From assembly GCA_021813685.1 (NCBI GenBank), contig JAKAJS010000010.1, forward strand, positions 1-64,000: 64,000 nucleotides of DNA, read 5' to 3'. A model generated the notes under the pieces. The model saw nothing but the letters and a program-made list of their open reading frames with translations, was not told the DNA's origin and made no database searches. Positions 52,574-60,763 of the stretch are shown in pieces. The stretch's first letter is position 1, and each line of letters opens with the position of its first letter. Both the position numbers and the translations under genes were made by a program. The DNA is from Deltaproteobacteria bacterium. Lineage in GTDB: Bacteria; Desulfobacterota; Syntrophobacteria; Syntrophobacterales; Syntrophobacteraceae.

Positions 52574-53180
52574 GACCTCATTTGTCATAGCGCTGGGGGT
52601 CGTTTTTCTGATCGCCTGTCCCTCCGTGTGCAGGGCACAGCAGGCCGCGCCGGGGAAGTGGATAAACCGCACGCTTGCCAACCGGGCCGCCAGCGAGGCG
52701 AATCAAAGAGCCAGAGAGATCCCCCCGGGGAGATGGTGGCACCTGCCGTACTTCGCAACCCAATTGGATATCACGAGCGCGCAGAAAGAGCAGCTCGACA
52801 GGCTCTTCGACTATAACCGAAACAGGCTGGCACAGATAAAGATGCAAATGGAGCAGGAAAGAAGTGAACTGGTGAACGCGGTCGAGGGGCAACACCTCAA
52901 TGAAGCCGCTGCCGAGTCCAAAATGAGGAAACTGGAAAACAGCCGGACCCTGCTGGCCTCCACACGGTTCACCTACTCGTTGGAGGTGAGAAAATTACTC
53001 GGCTACGATCGTTTCAAGCGTCTGAGGCTTCTTTTTCGAAACTGGCATGGGTTGCAGGAGTATATCTCGGGAGAAGATGCGAATAAGCCCGGGCGGCGAG
53101 CCGTCGCTGCCGGGCCGCCAGGCCCGGCCGGACAACGTCCGATTTTCCCGGCATCCGGCGGCCGGCAACCAGGCAACTAA
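52566..53180 (+). CDS. Periplasmic Spy/CpxP-like helical protein
   Basis: The 204-residue product has a signal peptide (FVIALGVVFLIACPSVCRA) and a helical domain like the Spy/CpxP group (LDITSAQKEQLDRLFDYNR, then a KMQMEQERSELVNAVEG and LASTRFTYSLEVRKLLGYDRFKRLR). Such proteins act as periplasmic chaperones or metal sensors. It is translated with the anti-sigma gene, so it may be the output or the sensor of that system. The C-terminal PGRRAVAAGPPGPAGQRP tract lies over a GC-rich hairpin at 53109-53128. Confidence 0.83.
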   Translation: MRETSFVIALGVVFLIACPSVCRAQQAAPGKWINRTLANRAASEANQRAREIPPGRWWHLPYFATQLDITSAQKEQLDRLFDYNRNRLAQIKMQMEQERSELVNAVEGQHLNEAAAESKMRKLENSRTLLASTRFTYSLEVRKLLGYDRFKRLRLLFRNWHGLQEYISGEDANKPGRRAVAAGPPGPAGQRPIFPASGGRQPGN

Positions 53181-53188
53181 ATACCATC

Positions 53189-53207
53189 AACTAACAACCA
53201 GCAACCG
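53189..53207. repeat. Short heptamer repeat, second locus
   Basis: CAACTAA, CAACCAG and CAACC follow in tandem, the same units as at 33684-33738. They lie between the convergent Spy-like and rdgB genes. Confidence 0.75.
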
Positions 53208-53213
53208 TTCTAT

Positions 53214-53891
53214 CTATTTGTTTCCCATGCAGATTTCGTCTGCTCCCCGGCGCGTGTTTTCTTCGGCCTGCCGGTACTGGAGCCATTGGAGCACCTTTTC
53301 GAACTCGCCTTTCAACTCGCGCAGCGCCAGGCCTCTGTGCGACACCGAGAGCTTCTGCCCCATGCTCATTTCCGCAAACGTTTTCCCCATCGGCGGATAG
53401 AGAAAAAGCGGGTCGTAGCCGAAACCGTTTGTTCCCCGGGGCGCATCGAGGATCTCCCCTTCGCACGAGGCCTCGTAGGTCAGGGCTGCTCCGGCGGGAA
53501 CGGCCAGGGACAGAACGCAGCAAAACCGTGCCTTCCGATTTGTCTGCCCGGAAAGGGCAGCGAGAAGCTTGGTGTTATTTTCCGCATCGGTGGCTTTTGG
53601 CCCGGCGTAGCGGGCCGAATAGACGCCGGGGGCTCCGTCCAGCGCATCGACCGAAAGCCCCGAATCGTCTGCCAGGGCCGGAAGCCCCAGGACCTTGGCC
53701 GTAAAGCTCGCCTTCTTGTAGGCGTTTTCGTCAAATGTTTCGCCGTCTTCGACCGGCTGCGGAATCGGACCGAAGTCGTTTAAATCCTTCACCAGGATCG
53801 GAAAATCGGCGAGCATTTCCCTGATCTCCGAAGACTTTCCCCGGTTTCTCGTGGCGATTACCAGAATCTGATCGGCTACCTTGATGGACAT
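53214..53891 (-). CDS. rdgB: Non-canonical purine NTP pyrophosphatase
   Basis: The 225-residue RdgB/HAM1 enzyme clears XTP and dITP from the nucleotide pool. IATRNRGKSSEIREML at the N-terminus, ADDSGLSVDALDGAPGVYSARYAG and GTNGFGYDPLFLYP are the family marks. It is about 25 residues longer than E. coli RdgB at the C-terminus (RRGADEICMGNK). It is four bases after tatC on the same strand, so it belongs to the tat transcript. Confidence 0.95.
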   Translation of the reverse strand: MSIKVADQILVIATRNRGKSSEIREMLADFPILVKDLNDFGPIPQPVEDGETFDENAYKKASFTAKVLGLPALADDSGLSVDALDGAPGVYSARYAGPKATDAENNTKLLAALSGQTNRKARFCCVLSLAVPAGAALTYEASCEGEILDAPRGTNGFGYDPLFLYPPMGKTFAEMSMGQKLSVSHRGLALRELKGEFEKVLQWLQYRQAEENTRRGADEICMGNK

Positions 53892-53894
53892 CGG

Positions 53895-54656
53895 CTATTC
53901 ACCTGTTTGTTCAACAACCTGGGCGGGTCTTGCCCCGAAGAAATAGACAACCCACACGCTCACCTCGTAGAGAACCAGCAGAGGGAGCGCCATTAAAAGC
54001 TGCGACACGATGTCGGGGCTTGGAGTGAGCACCGCGGCCGCAATAAAAATCAAAACGATTGCCCACTTGCGCTTGCGTCTCAAAAAGTCGGAGCTGAGCA
54101 CGCCGAGTTTGGCAAGAAAAAAGGCGAAGACGGGAAGCTCGAACACCAGCCCGAAGCACAGCAGCATCTTTTCGGCAAATCCGAGATACTTGTCGATGCT
54201 CATCATGGGAGTGATATAGGGGGAGCTGGGGGAGGCGAAAAACTTGAAGGCTACGGGAACGACCACGAAGTAGCCAAACAAAACGCCGCCAACGAAGAAA
54301 AAACTGGAAGAGAAGATGACCGGCAGGATGTACTTTCTTTCGCTCGCATAGAGGCCGGGAGCCACAAATCTCCATATCTCCCACAAAATGACCGGGGAGG
54401 CGAGGATCACGCCCCCGATGAAGGATACCTCCATCTCCGCCAGAAACGCTTCGTAGGGAACCGTATAGATGAGCTTGTAGGGCTGGCCCTTGGGCAACGC
54501 CTTGACCCAGGGCAATATGAATATATCGAACACCCTGTCTTTGAAAAAATAGCACAGAACGAAGCCCACACCTACGGCGAGGCCGCAGAACAGTATCCTG
54601 CCTCGCAGCTCCTCCAGGTGCTGAAACAGGGGCATTTTATCTTCTTCGTCCGACAT
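53895..54656 (-). CDS. tatC: Twin-arginine translocase subunit TatC
   Basis: TatC is the signal-peptide receptor of the Tat machinery for folded proteins. The 253-residue chain has six membrane segments and the N-terminal LFQHLEELRGRILFCGLAVG with the conserved Glu-Glu-Leu-Arg. ATG 54656 follows AGGA; an earlier ATG lies six bases upstream. A nine-base repeat array lies directly upstream, between tatB and this start. The gene is last-but-one in the tatA-tatB-tatC-rdgB order. Confidence 0.95.
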   Translation of the reverse strand: MSDEEDKMPLFQHLEELRGRILFCGLAVGVGFVLCYFFKDRVFDIFILPWVKALPKGQPYKLIYTVPYEAFLAEMEVSFIGGVILASPVILWEIWRFVAPGLYASERKYILPVIFSSSFFFVGGVLFGYFVVVPVAFKFFASPSSPYITPMMSIDKYLGFAEKMLLCFGLVFELPVFAFFLAKLGVLSSDFLRRKRKWAIVLIFIAAAVLTPSPDIVSQLLMALPLLVLYEVSVWVVYFFGARPAQVVEQTGE

Positions 54657-54670
54657 CTGCATTCCTGTTA

Positions 54671-54727
54671 GGTCGTATAGGTCGTATAGGTCCTATAATA
54701 GGTCCTATAGGTCGTATAGGTCCTATA
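54671..54727. repeat. Tandem nonamer repeat before tatC
   Basis: Six units of nine bases, GGTCGTATA or GGTCCTATA, stand in tandem (54671-54697 and 54701-54727) with an ATA between units three and four. It fills the space between the tatB stop and the tatC ribosome site, so changes in unit number could alter tatC expression. Confidence 0.85.
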
Positions 54728-54732
54728 AAGAC

Positions 54733-55074
54733 CTATTCTTGCTTTTCTTGTTTTTGCTTGGCTTCGGCCAGTGCGTCTTCCAGGGCCTTTTTCGGCTCCT
54801 CATAGACCGCCGACCGGATGGCGTTCCCCTCGTCTGCGGCGAGGCTGTTTAGAAGGTGTTTTTTGAGGCTCACCTCCCGCTGCGCCGAACGGAATTCTTC
54901 CCTTAGGCCGCGAACGGTATCGTCCTGGTCCATCGCGCTTTTGAGATCGTCCATCGTGCGTTTGAACTCGGCGTAGCCTTTGCCGAGCGCCCTGGCGACA
55001 TCGGGCAGCTTATTGGGCCCTACCACCAGGAGAACCACGATCAGGATCACCAGAAGGTGTTCGAAGCCGAACAT
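54733..55074 (-). CDS. tatB: Twin-arginine translocase subunit TatB
   Basis: The 113-residue product has one membrane helix (FEHLLVILIVVLLVVGP), the hinge NKLPDVARALGKG and an acidic amphipathic helix. The length and the tail (KHLLNSLAADEGN) favour TatB rather than TatA; TatB pairs with TatC. It is followed by the repeat array and tatC. TatA lies immediately upstream. Confidence 0.85.
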   Translation of the reverse strand: MFGFEHLLVILIVVLLVVGPNKLPDVARALGKGYAEFKRTMDDLKSAMDQDDTVRGLREEFRSAQREVSLKKHLLNSLAADEGNAIRSAVYEEPKKALEDALAEAKQKQEKQE

Positions 55075-55111
55075 AGTTCACCTCCCACAGGTTCTCGAAA
55101 CCCCGTGCAGC

Positions 55112-55321
55112 TTACCTGGATTCATTCGACTTTGTTTCCGCGGCTTTGGTTTCGACTTCCGGGGCAGGCTTGGGGTCTTCCGGTTTGGCGTCGCCGCCCA
55201 GCGCCTTTTTGAATTCACTGATTCCTTTTCCCAGGCCGCTTCCCAACTCAGGCAATTTCTTCCCGCCCGCAACGATCATCACAATTGCCAGTAACGCCGC
55301 CCATTCCAGTCCGTCTAACAT
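55112..55321 (-). CDS. tatA: Twin-arginine translocase subunit TatA
   Basis: The short 69-residue protein has the TatA membrane helix (LEWAALLAIVMIVAGG), KKLPELGSGLGKGISEFKKAL and a charged tail rich in Pro, Glu and Lys. TatA forms the pore ring for folded proteins. Together with tatB and tatC it gives a full Tat system beside cytochrome c genes, which fits the export of redox proteins. The gene follows the ccsA stop by 16 bases. Confidence 0.9.
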   Translation of the reverse strand: MLDGLEWAALLAIVMIVAGGKKLPELGSGLGKGISEFKKALGGDAKPEDPKPAPEVETKAAETKSNESR

Positions 55322-55337
55322 GGTTCATCCTCCAAAA

Positions 55338-56189
55338 TTATTGTCTTGCATAGCTATGCAATCCGCTTAGCAGGAAGTTTACCCCAAAATAGGTAAATAG
55401 AACACACCCAAAACCGATCATTGACAGCCAGGCCGTTTTTTCCCCTTTCCACCCCTTGAGATTGCGCGCGTGGAGCACGGCGGCATAAATGAGCCAGGTG
55501 ATAAGAGACCAGGTTTCCTTGGGGTCCCAGCTCCAGTAGGTTCCCCAGGCCGAATTTGCCCAGACCGCCCCCGTTATGATTCCCACCGAAAGCCACAGGA
55601 AGCCGAAGAGCACCAACTGGTAGTTAAACCACTCGAGCTGGGAAACGCTTGGCAAAAAGGCCAGGGCGCCGTTTTGCGCTTCCACCTCGCCGCCGTACTT
55701 TTTCTTCGCCAGGTAGAGTGCGCTCAGTCCGAACGAGACCGCAAAAGCCGAATAGCCCAGAAAACAGGTCACGACGTGCGCAATGAGCCAGTTGCTCTTA
55801 AGGGCGGGAACGAGCGGCTGAATCTTCGAATCGACCCCTTTGGAAAAGGAGGCGTAGGCCATGGCCAGGAACGAAAAAAGCGCCGGCAAAACCCCCATGG
55901 CCCGCTGGCGGATGCGCCATTCGAACACCAGATAGATAATCATTATTGCCCAGGAAGCAAAAACGAGCGACTCGTACATATTGGCAAGCGGAATGTGCCC
56001 ATAGCCCATCCGGTAGGATTCGGCCCACCGCAGCCCGATGCCGGCAGTTTGCACGAGCAGGGAAATCCAGCCGGTAATCGTGCCCGCCTTGAGCAGGGGC
56101 TGGTAGCGGAAAATCGTACCGGACAGATAGAAGAGGGTACAAAAAAAGTACAGAAAAGTAGTCAGGCTGAGCAGAAGAGAACTTGTCAT
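55338..56189 (-). CDS. ccsA: Cytochrome c biogenesis protein CcsA (system II)
   Basis: The 283-residue membrane protein carries the tryptophan-rich haem-handling loop (WGTYWSWDPKETWSL) between membrane segments and about eight membrane helices. With ResB it moves and attaches haem to apocytochrome c in system II. AAGGGG before ATG 56189 selects the start, which overlaps the resB stop by one base (TGATG). The sequence is intact. Confidence 0.94.
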   Translation of the reverse strand: MTSSLLLSLTTFLYFFCTLFYLSGTIFRYQPLLKAGTITGWISLLVQTAGIGLRWAESYRMGYGHIPLANMYESLVFASWAIMIIYLVFEWRIRQRAMGVLPALFSFLAMAYASFSKGVDSKIQPLVPALKSNWLIAHVVTCFLGYSAFAVSFGLSALYLAKKKYGGEVEAQNGALAFLPSVSQLEWFNYQLVLFGFLWLSVGIITGAVWANSAWGTYWSWDPKETWSLITWLIYAAVLHARNLKGWKGEKTAWLSMIGFGCVLFTYFGVNFLLSGLHSYARQ

Positions 56190-57589
56190 CAAAGCCCCTT
56201 GTTATCGGTATTGGTCGCGCTATTTTCCATTACGGGAAGTTCTTTTAGCCGTTTTTTAAGGATTGCGTGCAATTCTTCGAACTTTTCCTCGAAAAGATGC
56301 GGATTGCGGCTTGCTTTGCCTGCGAACGTAATGATGTTCTTTTTTTTCTCCGCATCGGTTTGGATGCAGACCCACAGTTTCTTATGGCTCGAATAAAAGG
56401 CCAGGCCGATGGAAAGCGTAAGGGCAATGAAACCGGTCCAGACAAACCAGACCCCGGGGTCCTTTTTGACCTCGATCCCGGTAAAATAGCTCTTGGAGGC
56501 CTTGCTTACGTGCACCAGGTAGTTTCCGATCCGGTTTCCATGAAACGACCGGTCGACCAGGATCCAGCGGGCGGAAAAATCCTTTTCCTGCCCGAGCTTC
56601 CCGTAGGCCAGTTCGATGGCCCGGCCAAACCCCATGAGGTTGTCCTGGTAGTCGGCTATAAAGAGCAGATGGTGGGTGCCGGGGATGGTGACCGGTTGCT
56701 CGAAGGGCAGCTCCATGGAGATCTTTTTGCCCGAGTCGCGGTCGGTGAGCTCGATTGCCGCCTGCTTGAGAATTGTCCCATAGGTTGCCTGGTAGAAGGT
56801 GATGCCCTTGTAGATAAGGGGGTGGTTCACGAGGATCGATTTTGTAAGGATTTTCCTGCCGCCTTCGAGCAGGTCGAGATCGCTTTTATATTCTTTGGGA
56901 GCACCCGTTTTGTAGAAGGAAACGGTGAATTTGTCACACCGTACGGAAAACGGAAGTTTTATGGCATGCCGGCCGTCGGCCGACATGACGGTGCTCGAAG
57001 TATCTCCCTCGGCCAGATTCATGGTCCCTTTAAATCCCAGAAAGGATCCGACAAGGGCGCCGACCAGGATTACCAGAACGCTCAAGTGGGCCACGTGGAC
57101 CATAAGTCTGCTCCATCGCCCGGTTTCGCTCAAGGCGCAAAAACCGCCGTTCGACTCGACGGGCGACATCCGGCCGAAGGTTTCCCCCACGGCGGTTTCC
57201 ACCACGCTTCGTGTTTTCTCAAAAGGCAGAGGGGTGGTGAGGGCGAAGTTGTGTGCGAATTTAGAGAGTTTTTTCGCATCAAAGGCCGTTTCGCGTTGTT
57301 TGAGTATTCGGATGGTTTTGGGGAGCCTGTCCAGGGTGCAGGCGACAAGGTTTGCACAAAGGAGCAGCAGCAGTCCGCTGAACCACGCGGAATGGAAAAT
57401 ATCGCCCAGGTGCAGCAACCCGAGCAGTGCCCCGAATGCCGGTCCGAAGCGGGACTGCAGTTGCGCCGTCGTTGCGCCCTGGGGCAGCAGCGTCCCCACA
57501 ACCGAAGCCCCGGCGAGTACGAGGAAAAGAACCAGCGTGAGTTTTACCGATGTGATCAGGCGGAAGACCGCGTTTCTTTCTTTGGACAT
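56189..57589 (-). CDS. resB: Cytochrome c biogenesis protein ResB (system II)
   Basis: The 466-residue protein has four membrane segments: one near the N-terminus (LTLVLFLVLAGASVVGTLL), two more near 60-190, and one near the C-terminus (GVWFVWTGFIALTLSIGLAFY). A large periplasmic domain lies between the last two. It forms the haem ligase complex with CcsA. Conserved family marks are the FHSAWFSGLLLLLCANLVACTLDRLP segment (an H in FHS and an L-rich helix). It overlaps ccsA by one base. Confidence 0.93.
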   Translation of the reverse strand: MSKERNAVFRLITSVKLTLVLFLVLAGASVVGTLLPQGATTAQLQSRFGPAFGALLGLLHLGDIFHSAWFSGLLLLLCANLVACTLDRLPKTIRILKQRETAFDAKKLSKFAHNFALTTPLPFEKTRSVVETAVGETFGRMSPVESNGGFCALSETGRWSRLMVHVAHLSVLVILVGALVGSFLGFKGTMNLAEGDTSSTVMSADGRHAIKLPFSVRCDKFTVSFYKTGAPKEYKSDLDLLEGGRKILTKSILVNHPLIYKGITFYQATYGTILKQAAIELTDRDSGKKISMELPFEQPVTIPGTHHLLFIADYQDNLMGFGRAIELAYGKLGQEKDFSARWILVDRSFHGNRIGNYLVHVSKASKSYFTGIEVKKDPGVWFVWTGFIALTLSIGLAFYSSHKKLWVCIQTDAEKKKNIITFAGKASRNPHLFEEKFEELHAILKKRLKELPVMENSATNTDNKGL

Positions 57590-57667
57590 CCAGTATTTGC
57601 TCTCCGGAGTTTGGGAAAAATATGAATGCTTAGGATAACCCGCATACGGGCCCAGGGCAACAGGCCT

Positions 57668-58081
57668 TCATGGAAATGCCGGAAGCTTTTCCAGATACGG
57701 CATGAGAAGGCGGTCGACTTTGGTAAATTCCAGCCCCAGTAACTCGGGCTTGGTCGCCCACCTGATGGCGACGTGTTCCAAAAGAATCATGGAGCCGCCG
57801 CGGATCGTGCACCAGTACGCATGCAGGTGCGCCTGCGAGCCCGGCTCGCGCAGCGAGATGGTCTTAAAGAGGCTTTGCACCTGAATCTCCAGGCTCAATT
57901 CCTCCCTGATTTCCCGCACGATAGACTCCTCCAGCGCTTCCCCCGGTTCGACCTTGCCTCCGGGAAATTCCCAGAGAAGCCCGAATTTTTTCCCGGGCGG
58001 CCGCTGCGCGACCAGCAACTTCCCCTGCGAGGTGATAAGGGCCGCAGTGATCTCGGTACGGCCCGTCGAGGTTTCCTTCAC
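57668..58081 (-). CDS. mutT: NUDIX hydrolase (MutT-like)
   Basis: The 137-residue protein carries a full Nudix box, GGKVEPGEALEESIVREIREEL (G-x5-E-x7-REUxEE), and the N-terminal LLVAQRPPGKKFGLLWEFPGG, which is typical of MutT-type 8-oxo-dGTP hydrolases. It probably cleans the nucleotide pool and complements rdgB about 4 kb downstream. It is separated from resB by 78 bases on the same strand. Confidence 0.87.
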   Translation of the reverse strand: MKETSTGRTEITAALITSQGKLLVAQRPPGKKFGLLWEFPGGKVEPGEALEESIVREIREELSLEIQVQSLFKTISLREPGSQAHLHAYWCTIRGGSMILLEHVAIRWATKPELLGLEFTKVDRLLMPYLEKLPAFP

Positions 58082-58226
58082 TAAGAACTCCCGAGCGCTT
58101 CGCGCTTCTCCTCGAAAAAACCCGACGATCGACAGGCATCATTGCGATTGCACCAGTCCCCAACCAATATTACAATACATGATCTGGTCTGGATAGAATA
58201 ATTGCAAACGAGCGAGGTGATGCGCA

Positions 58227-59150
58227 GTGGAGTCCGAATTTGACGTAGTCATATTGGGAAGTGGTCCCGCAGGGTTGCAGGCGGCGGTGCACGCGGCCAG
58301 GGCTAAGGCCAAAACGGCGGTTTTGGGCAAGGTGAAAAGCAGCGCCTTGTACAGAGCCCATGTCGAAAACTACTGCTGCCTTCTCGACACCGTTTCCGGC
58401 GAGGACATTCTCGACGAAGGAAGGCGCCAGGCCGAAAAATTCGGGGCGGTTTTGCTCGACGAAGACGTTTTGCACATCGAACGGCTCGATGACGGCCGGT
58501 TTGCGGTAAAGCTCGAATCGGGAGAAACCCTGCGCGTGTGGGCAGTGATCGTGGCCATGGGGGTTTCGCGAAACCGGTTGAACGTTTCGGGCGAAAAAGA
58601 ACTGCTGGGCAAGGGCGTGAGCTACTGCGTGGACTGTGACGCCAATTTTTATCGAAACCAGGTGGTTACGGTCGTTGGAAGCGGTTCGGCCGCGGCATCC
58701 GGTGCCTTGCGGCTGCTGTTGGTCGCAAGCGAAACGCACCTGGTTTGTGATTCTTTGGAAATATCGGAAAGACTTCGCTACCAGCTCGAAAGCAGCAGGG
58801 CCAAAGTCCATGTCGGGCGAAAGGTGAGCCGCATAGTGGGAGAGTCCGAAGTTCGGGCTGTTTTGTTGGACAACGGCGAAGAAATAGCGACCAGCGGGGT
58901 TTTCATCGAACTGGGGGCCAAGGGTGCCATCGAGCTGGTGACCGGGCTTGGCGTTGCGCTTGACAGCGAATCGATGCGCTTCGTCGCGGTGAACAAGAAG
59001 CAGGAGACCAACGTGCCCGGCCTCTATGCCGCGGGAGATATCTGCGGTCCCCCGTGGCAGATAGCCAAGGCGGTGGGGGAGGGCTGCGTTGCGGGGCTCG
59101 AGGCGGCCGCCTATGCGCGTCGGGCTGCGAAAACGGTGGCTACAGGCTGA
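58227..59150 (+). CDS. Thioredoxin reductase-like FAD oxidoreductase
   Basis: The 307-residue flavoprotein has the FAD motif VVILGSGPAGLQAAVHA, a second NADPH motif VVTVVGSGSAAASGALRL and the C-terminal YAAGDICG. The redox pair reads CVDC (YCVDCDANFY) instead of CATC, so it is a variant of thioredoxin reductase; other acceptors such as a small ferredoxin-like protein are possible. The start is GTG 58227 after GAGGTGA. It stands 60 bases before phoU. Confidence 0.87.
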   Translation: MESEFDVVILGSGPAGLQAAVHAARAKAKTAVLGKVKSSALYRAHVENYCCLLDTVSGEDILDEGRRQAEKFGAVLLDEDVLHIERLDDGRFAVKLESGETLRVWAVIVAMGVSRNRLNVSGEKELLGKGVSYCVDCDANFYRNQVVTVVGSGSAAASGALRLLLVASETHLVCDSLEISERLRYQLESSRAKVHVGRKVSRIVGESEVRAVLLDNGEEIATSGVFIELGAKGAIELVTGLGVALDSESMRFVAVNKKQETNVPGLYAAGDICGPPWQIAKAVGEGCVAGLEAAAYARRAAKTVATG

Positions 59151-59211
59151 GAGCGCCCTCGGGCAGAGCCAATCAGGCTGAATTCTCAATGGGCCGGGAG
59201 TATGTACTGCA

Positions 59212-59901
59212 ATGGGAACAAGATTTAACTCCAATCTCGAAGCTCTCCAGATGATCATCCTGCAGATGTCGGCACTTGCCGAAAAGGCGCTGGAAAAATC
59301 CACCCGGGCGCTGCTGGAGAGAAACGACGACCTCGCACGGGAAGTTTTGAACGAAGACAGGGAAATCGATCTGCTCGAACTCGAAGTCGACCGTCATTGC
59401 CTCAGGCTGCTTGCCCTCGGCCAACCCATGGCGCGGGATCTGCGGTTTATCATCGGCGCTCTGCGGATAGCGGTGGAGCTCGAACGCATAGGCGACCAGG
59501 CGGTCAATATCGCCCGAAAGGCGATGTCTCTGAACAGCCGTCCTCCCCTGCCCCGCAACAGCGCCATGGAGGAGCTCGCCGATACGGCCCTGGAGATGCT
59601 GCGCACCGTTATAACCTCCTTTGTCAACCAGGATACCGAGATTGCCACCCGGGTGTGCCAGATGGACGATGTGGCCGACAAACTCAATTACCGCATCCTG
59701 AAGGATTCTCTTGCGTACATGGCCAGTCAAACGCCCGCGGTGGAAAGGTCCGTCCAGACCATTATCGTCGCCAAGGCCTTGGAACGGGCTGCCGACCAGA
59801 CTACCAACATCGCCGAAAGCGTGATCTTTATGGTCAAGGGTGTCAACATCAAACATCATTGCCAGGAGAGCGACCAGGCGATGGGCGTGGGCAAAGGGTG
59901 A
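59212..59901 (+). CDS. phoU: PhoU phosphate-signalling protein
   Basis: The 229-residue protein is made of two three-helix repeats with the acidic metal motifs DREIDLLELEVDRHCLRLLAL and DQTTNIAESVIFM typical of PhoU (E/DxxxD). PhoU damps phosphate uptake and PhoR signalling. No pst or pho gene is adjacent, so it is an orphan copy. It precedes the MEMO gene by 19 bases and could share a transcript with it. Confidence 0.92.
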   Translation: MGTRFNSNLEALQMIILQMSALAEKALEKSTRALLERNDDLAREVLNEDREIDLLELEVDRHCLRLLALGQPMARDLRFIIGALRIAVELERIGDQAVNIARKAMSLNSRPPLPRNSAMEELADTALEMLRTVITSFVNQDTEIATRVCQMDDVADKLNYRILKDSLAYMASQTPAVERSVQTIIVAKALERAADQTTNIAESVIFMVKGVNIKHHCQESDQAMGVGKG

Positions 59902-59920
59902 ACGAAAAAGGAAAAGGGAG

Positions 59921-60763
59921 ATGGACGCCGAAAAGATCCGGGAATCTGTAATCGCCGGGACTTGGTACACCTCCGAGCCTGCCAGGTTGAAAGATGAACT
60001 CGTCGGGTACCTCGAGCGGGCCGCCCCGCCCGCTCTCGAAGGACCGCTGGTCGGTCTGGTAGCCCCGCACGCGGGCTACATGTATTCGGGAGGTGTGGCC
60101 GCCTGGTCCTATAAGCTTCTTTCCCGTACCATGTTCGACAGGGTTCTCATAATGGCGCCCAGCCACAGCGCCGCTTTTGCCGGGGCGAGCCTCTCCGCTG
60201 CCGCGGGGTATCGCACCCCTTTGGGGGTCGTGCCCCTCGACCGCGAGTTGATCGAGGAGTTCGGCCGGTTTCGGGATCTCATAAAACACAACCCGCGCGC
60301 CGAAGCCGGGGAGCATTCCCTGGAAATCCAGCTGCCGTTCCTGCAGGTGGTCCTGGGCGAGTTCCGGCTCACACCGCTCCTTTTAGGGACCCGCGCCCCA
60401 CAATTTTGCCTGAAGCTTGCGGAGGCAATCGCCAAAATCTGTCGCTCGAAACGGGTATTGCTGATCGCCAGCAGCGATTTGTCCCATTATCACCCGGCTG
60501 AAACCGCCCGGCGAATGGACGGGGCGTTTTTGAAACTGCTCGAAGCCTGCGATCCGGAAGGTCTTTCGCGGGAAGTGGAAAACAGGAGGAGCGAGGCGTG
60601 CGGGGCGGGCCCGGTGATCACTTTGCTCCATGCGGGTAGACATCTGGGGGCAGACCGGTGTAAAGTCTTGAAATACGCCCATTCGGGCGAGGTGACCGGA
60701 GACGACTCCGGGGTTGTCGGGTATGCGGCTGCGGCAATTTACGGGGGGGCCGAAAATGGATGA
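59921..60763 (+). CDS. amrB: AmmeMemoRadiSam system protein B (MEMO-like)
   Basis: The 280-residue product belongs to the MEMO1 family, related to class III extradiol dioxygenases. It shows GLVAPHAGYMYSGGVA, LIMAPSHSA, GEHSLEIQLPFLQ and ASSDLSHYH, the four conserved blocks with metal-site histidines. Human MEMO1 binds copper or iron and is tied to redox signalling, but the bacterial role is unknown. AAGGGAG before ATG 59921. It overlaps the AMMECR1 gene by eight bases. Confidence 0.9.
   Translation: MDAEKIRESVIAGTWYTSEPARLKDELVGYLERAAPPALEGPLVGLVAPHAGYMYSGGVAAWSYKLLSRTMFDRVLIMAPSHSAAFAGASLSAAAGYRTPLGVVPLDRELIEEFGRFRDLIKHNPRAEAGEHSLEIQLPFLQVVLGEFRLTPLLLGTRAPQFCLKLAEAIAKICRSKRVLLIASSDLSHYHPAETARRMDGAFLKLLEACDPEGLSREVENRRSEACGAGPVITLLHAGRHLGADRCKVLKYAHSGEVTGDDSGVVGYAAAAIYGGAENG

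Noticed and set aside
53109..53128. GC-rich hairpin GCCGGGCC-GCCA-GGCCCGGC as a terminator
   Set aside because: It lies inside the C-terminal coding part of the Spy-like gene and has no T-run.
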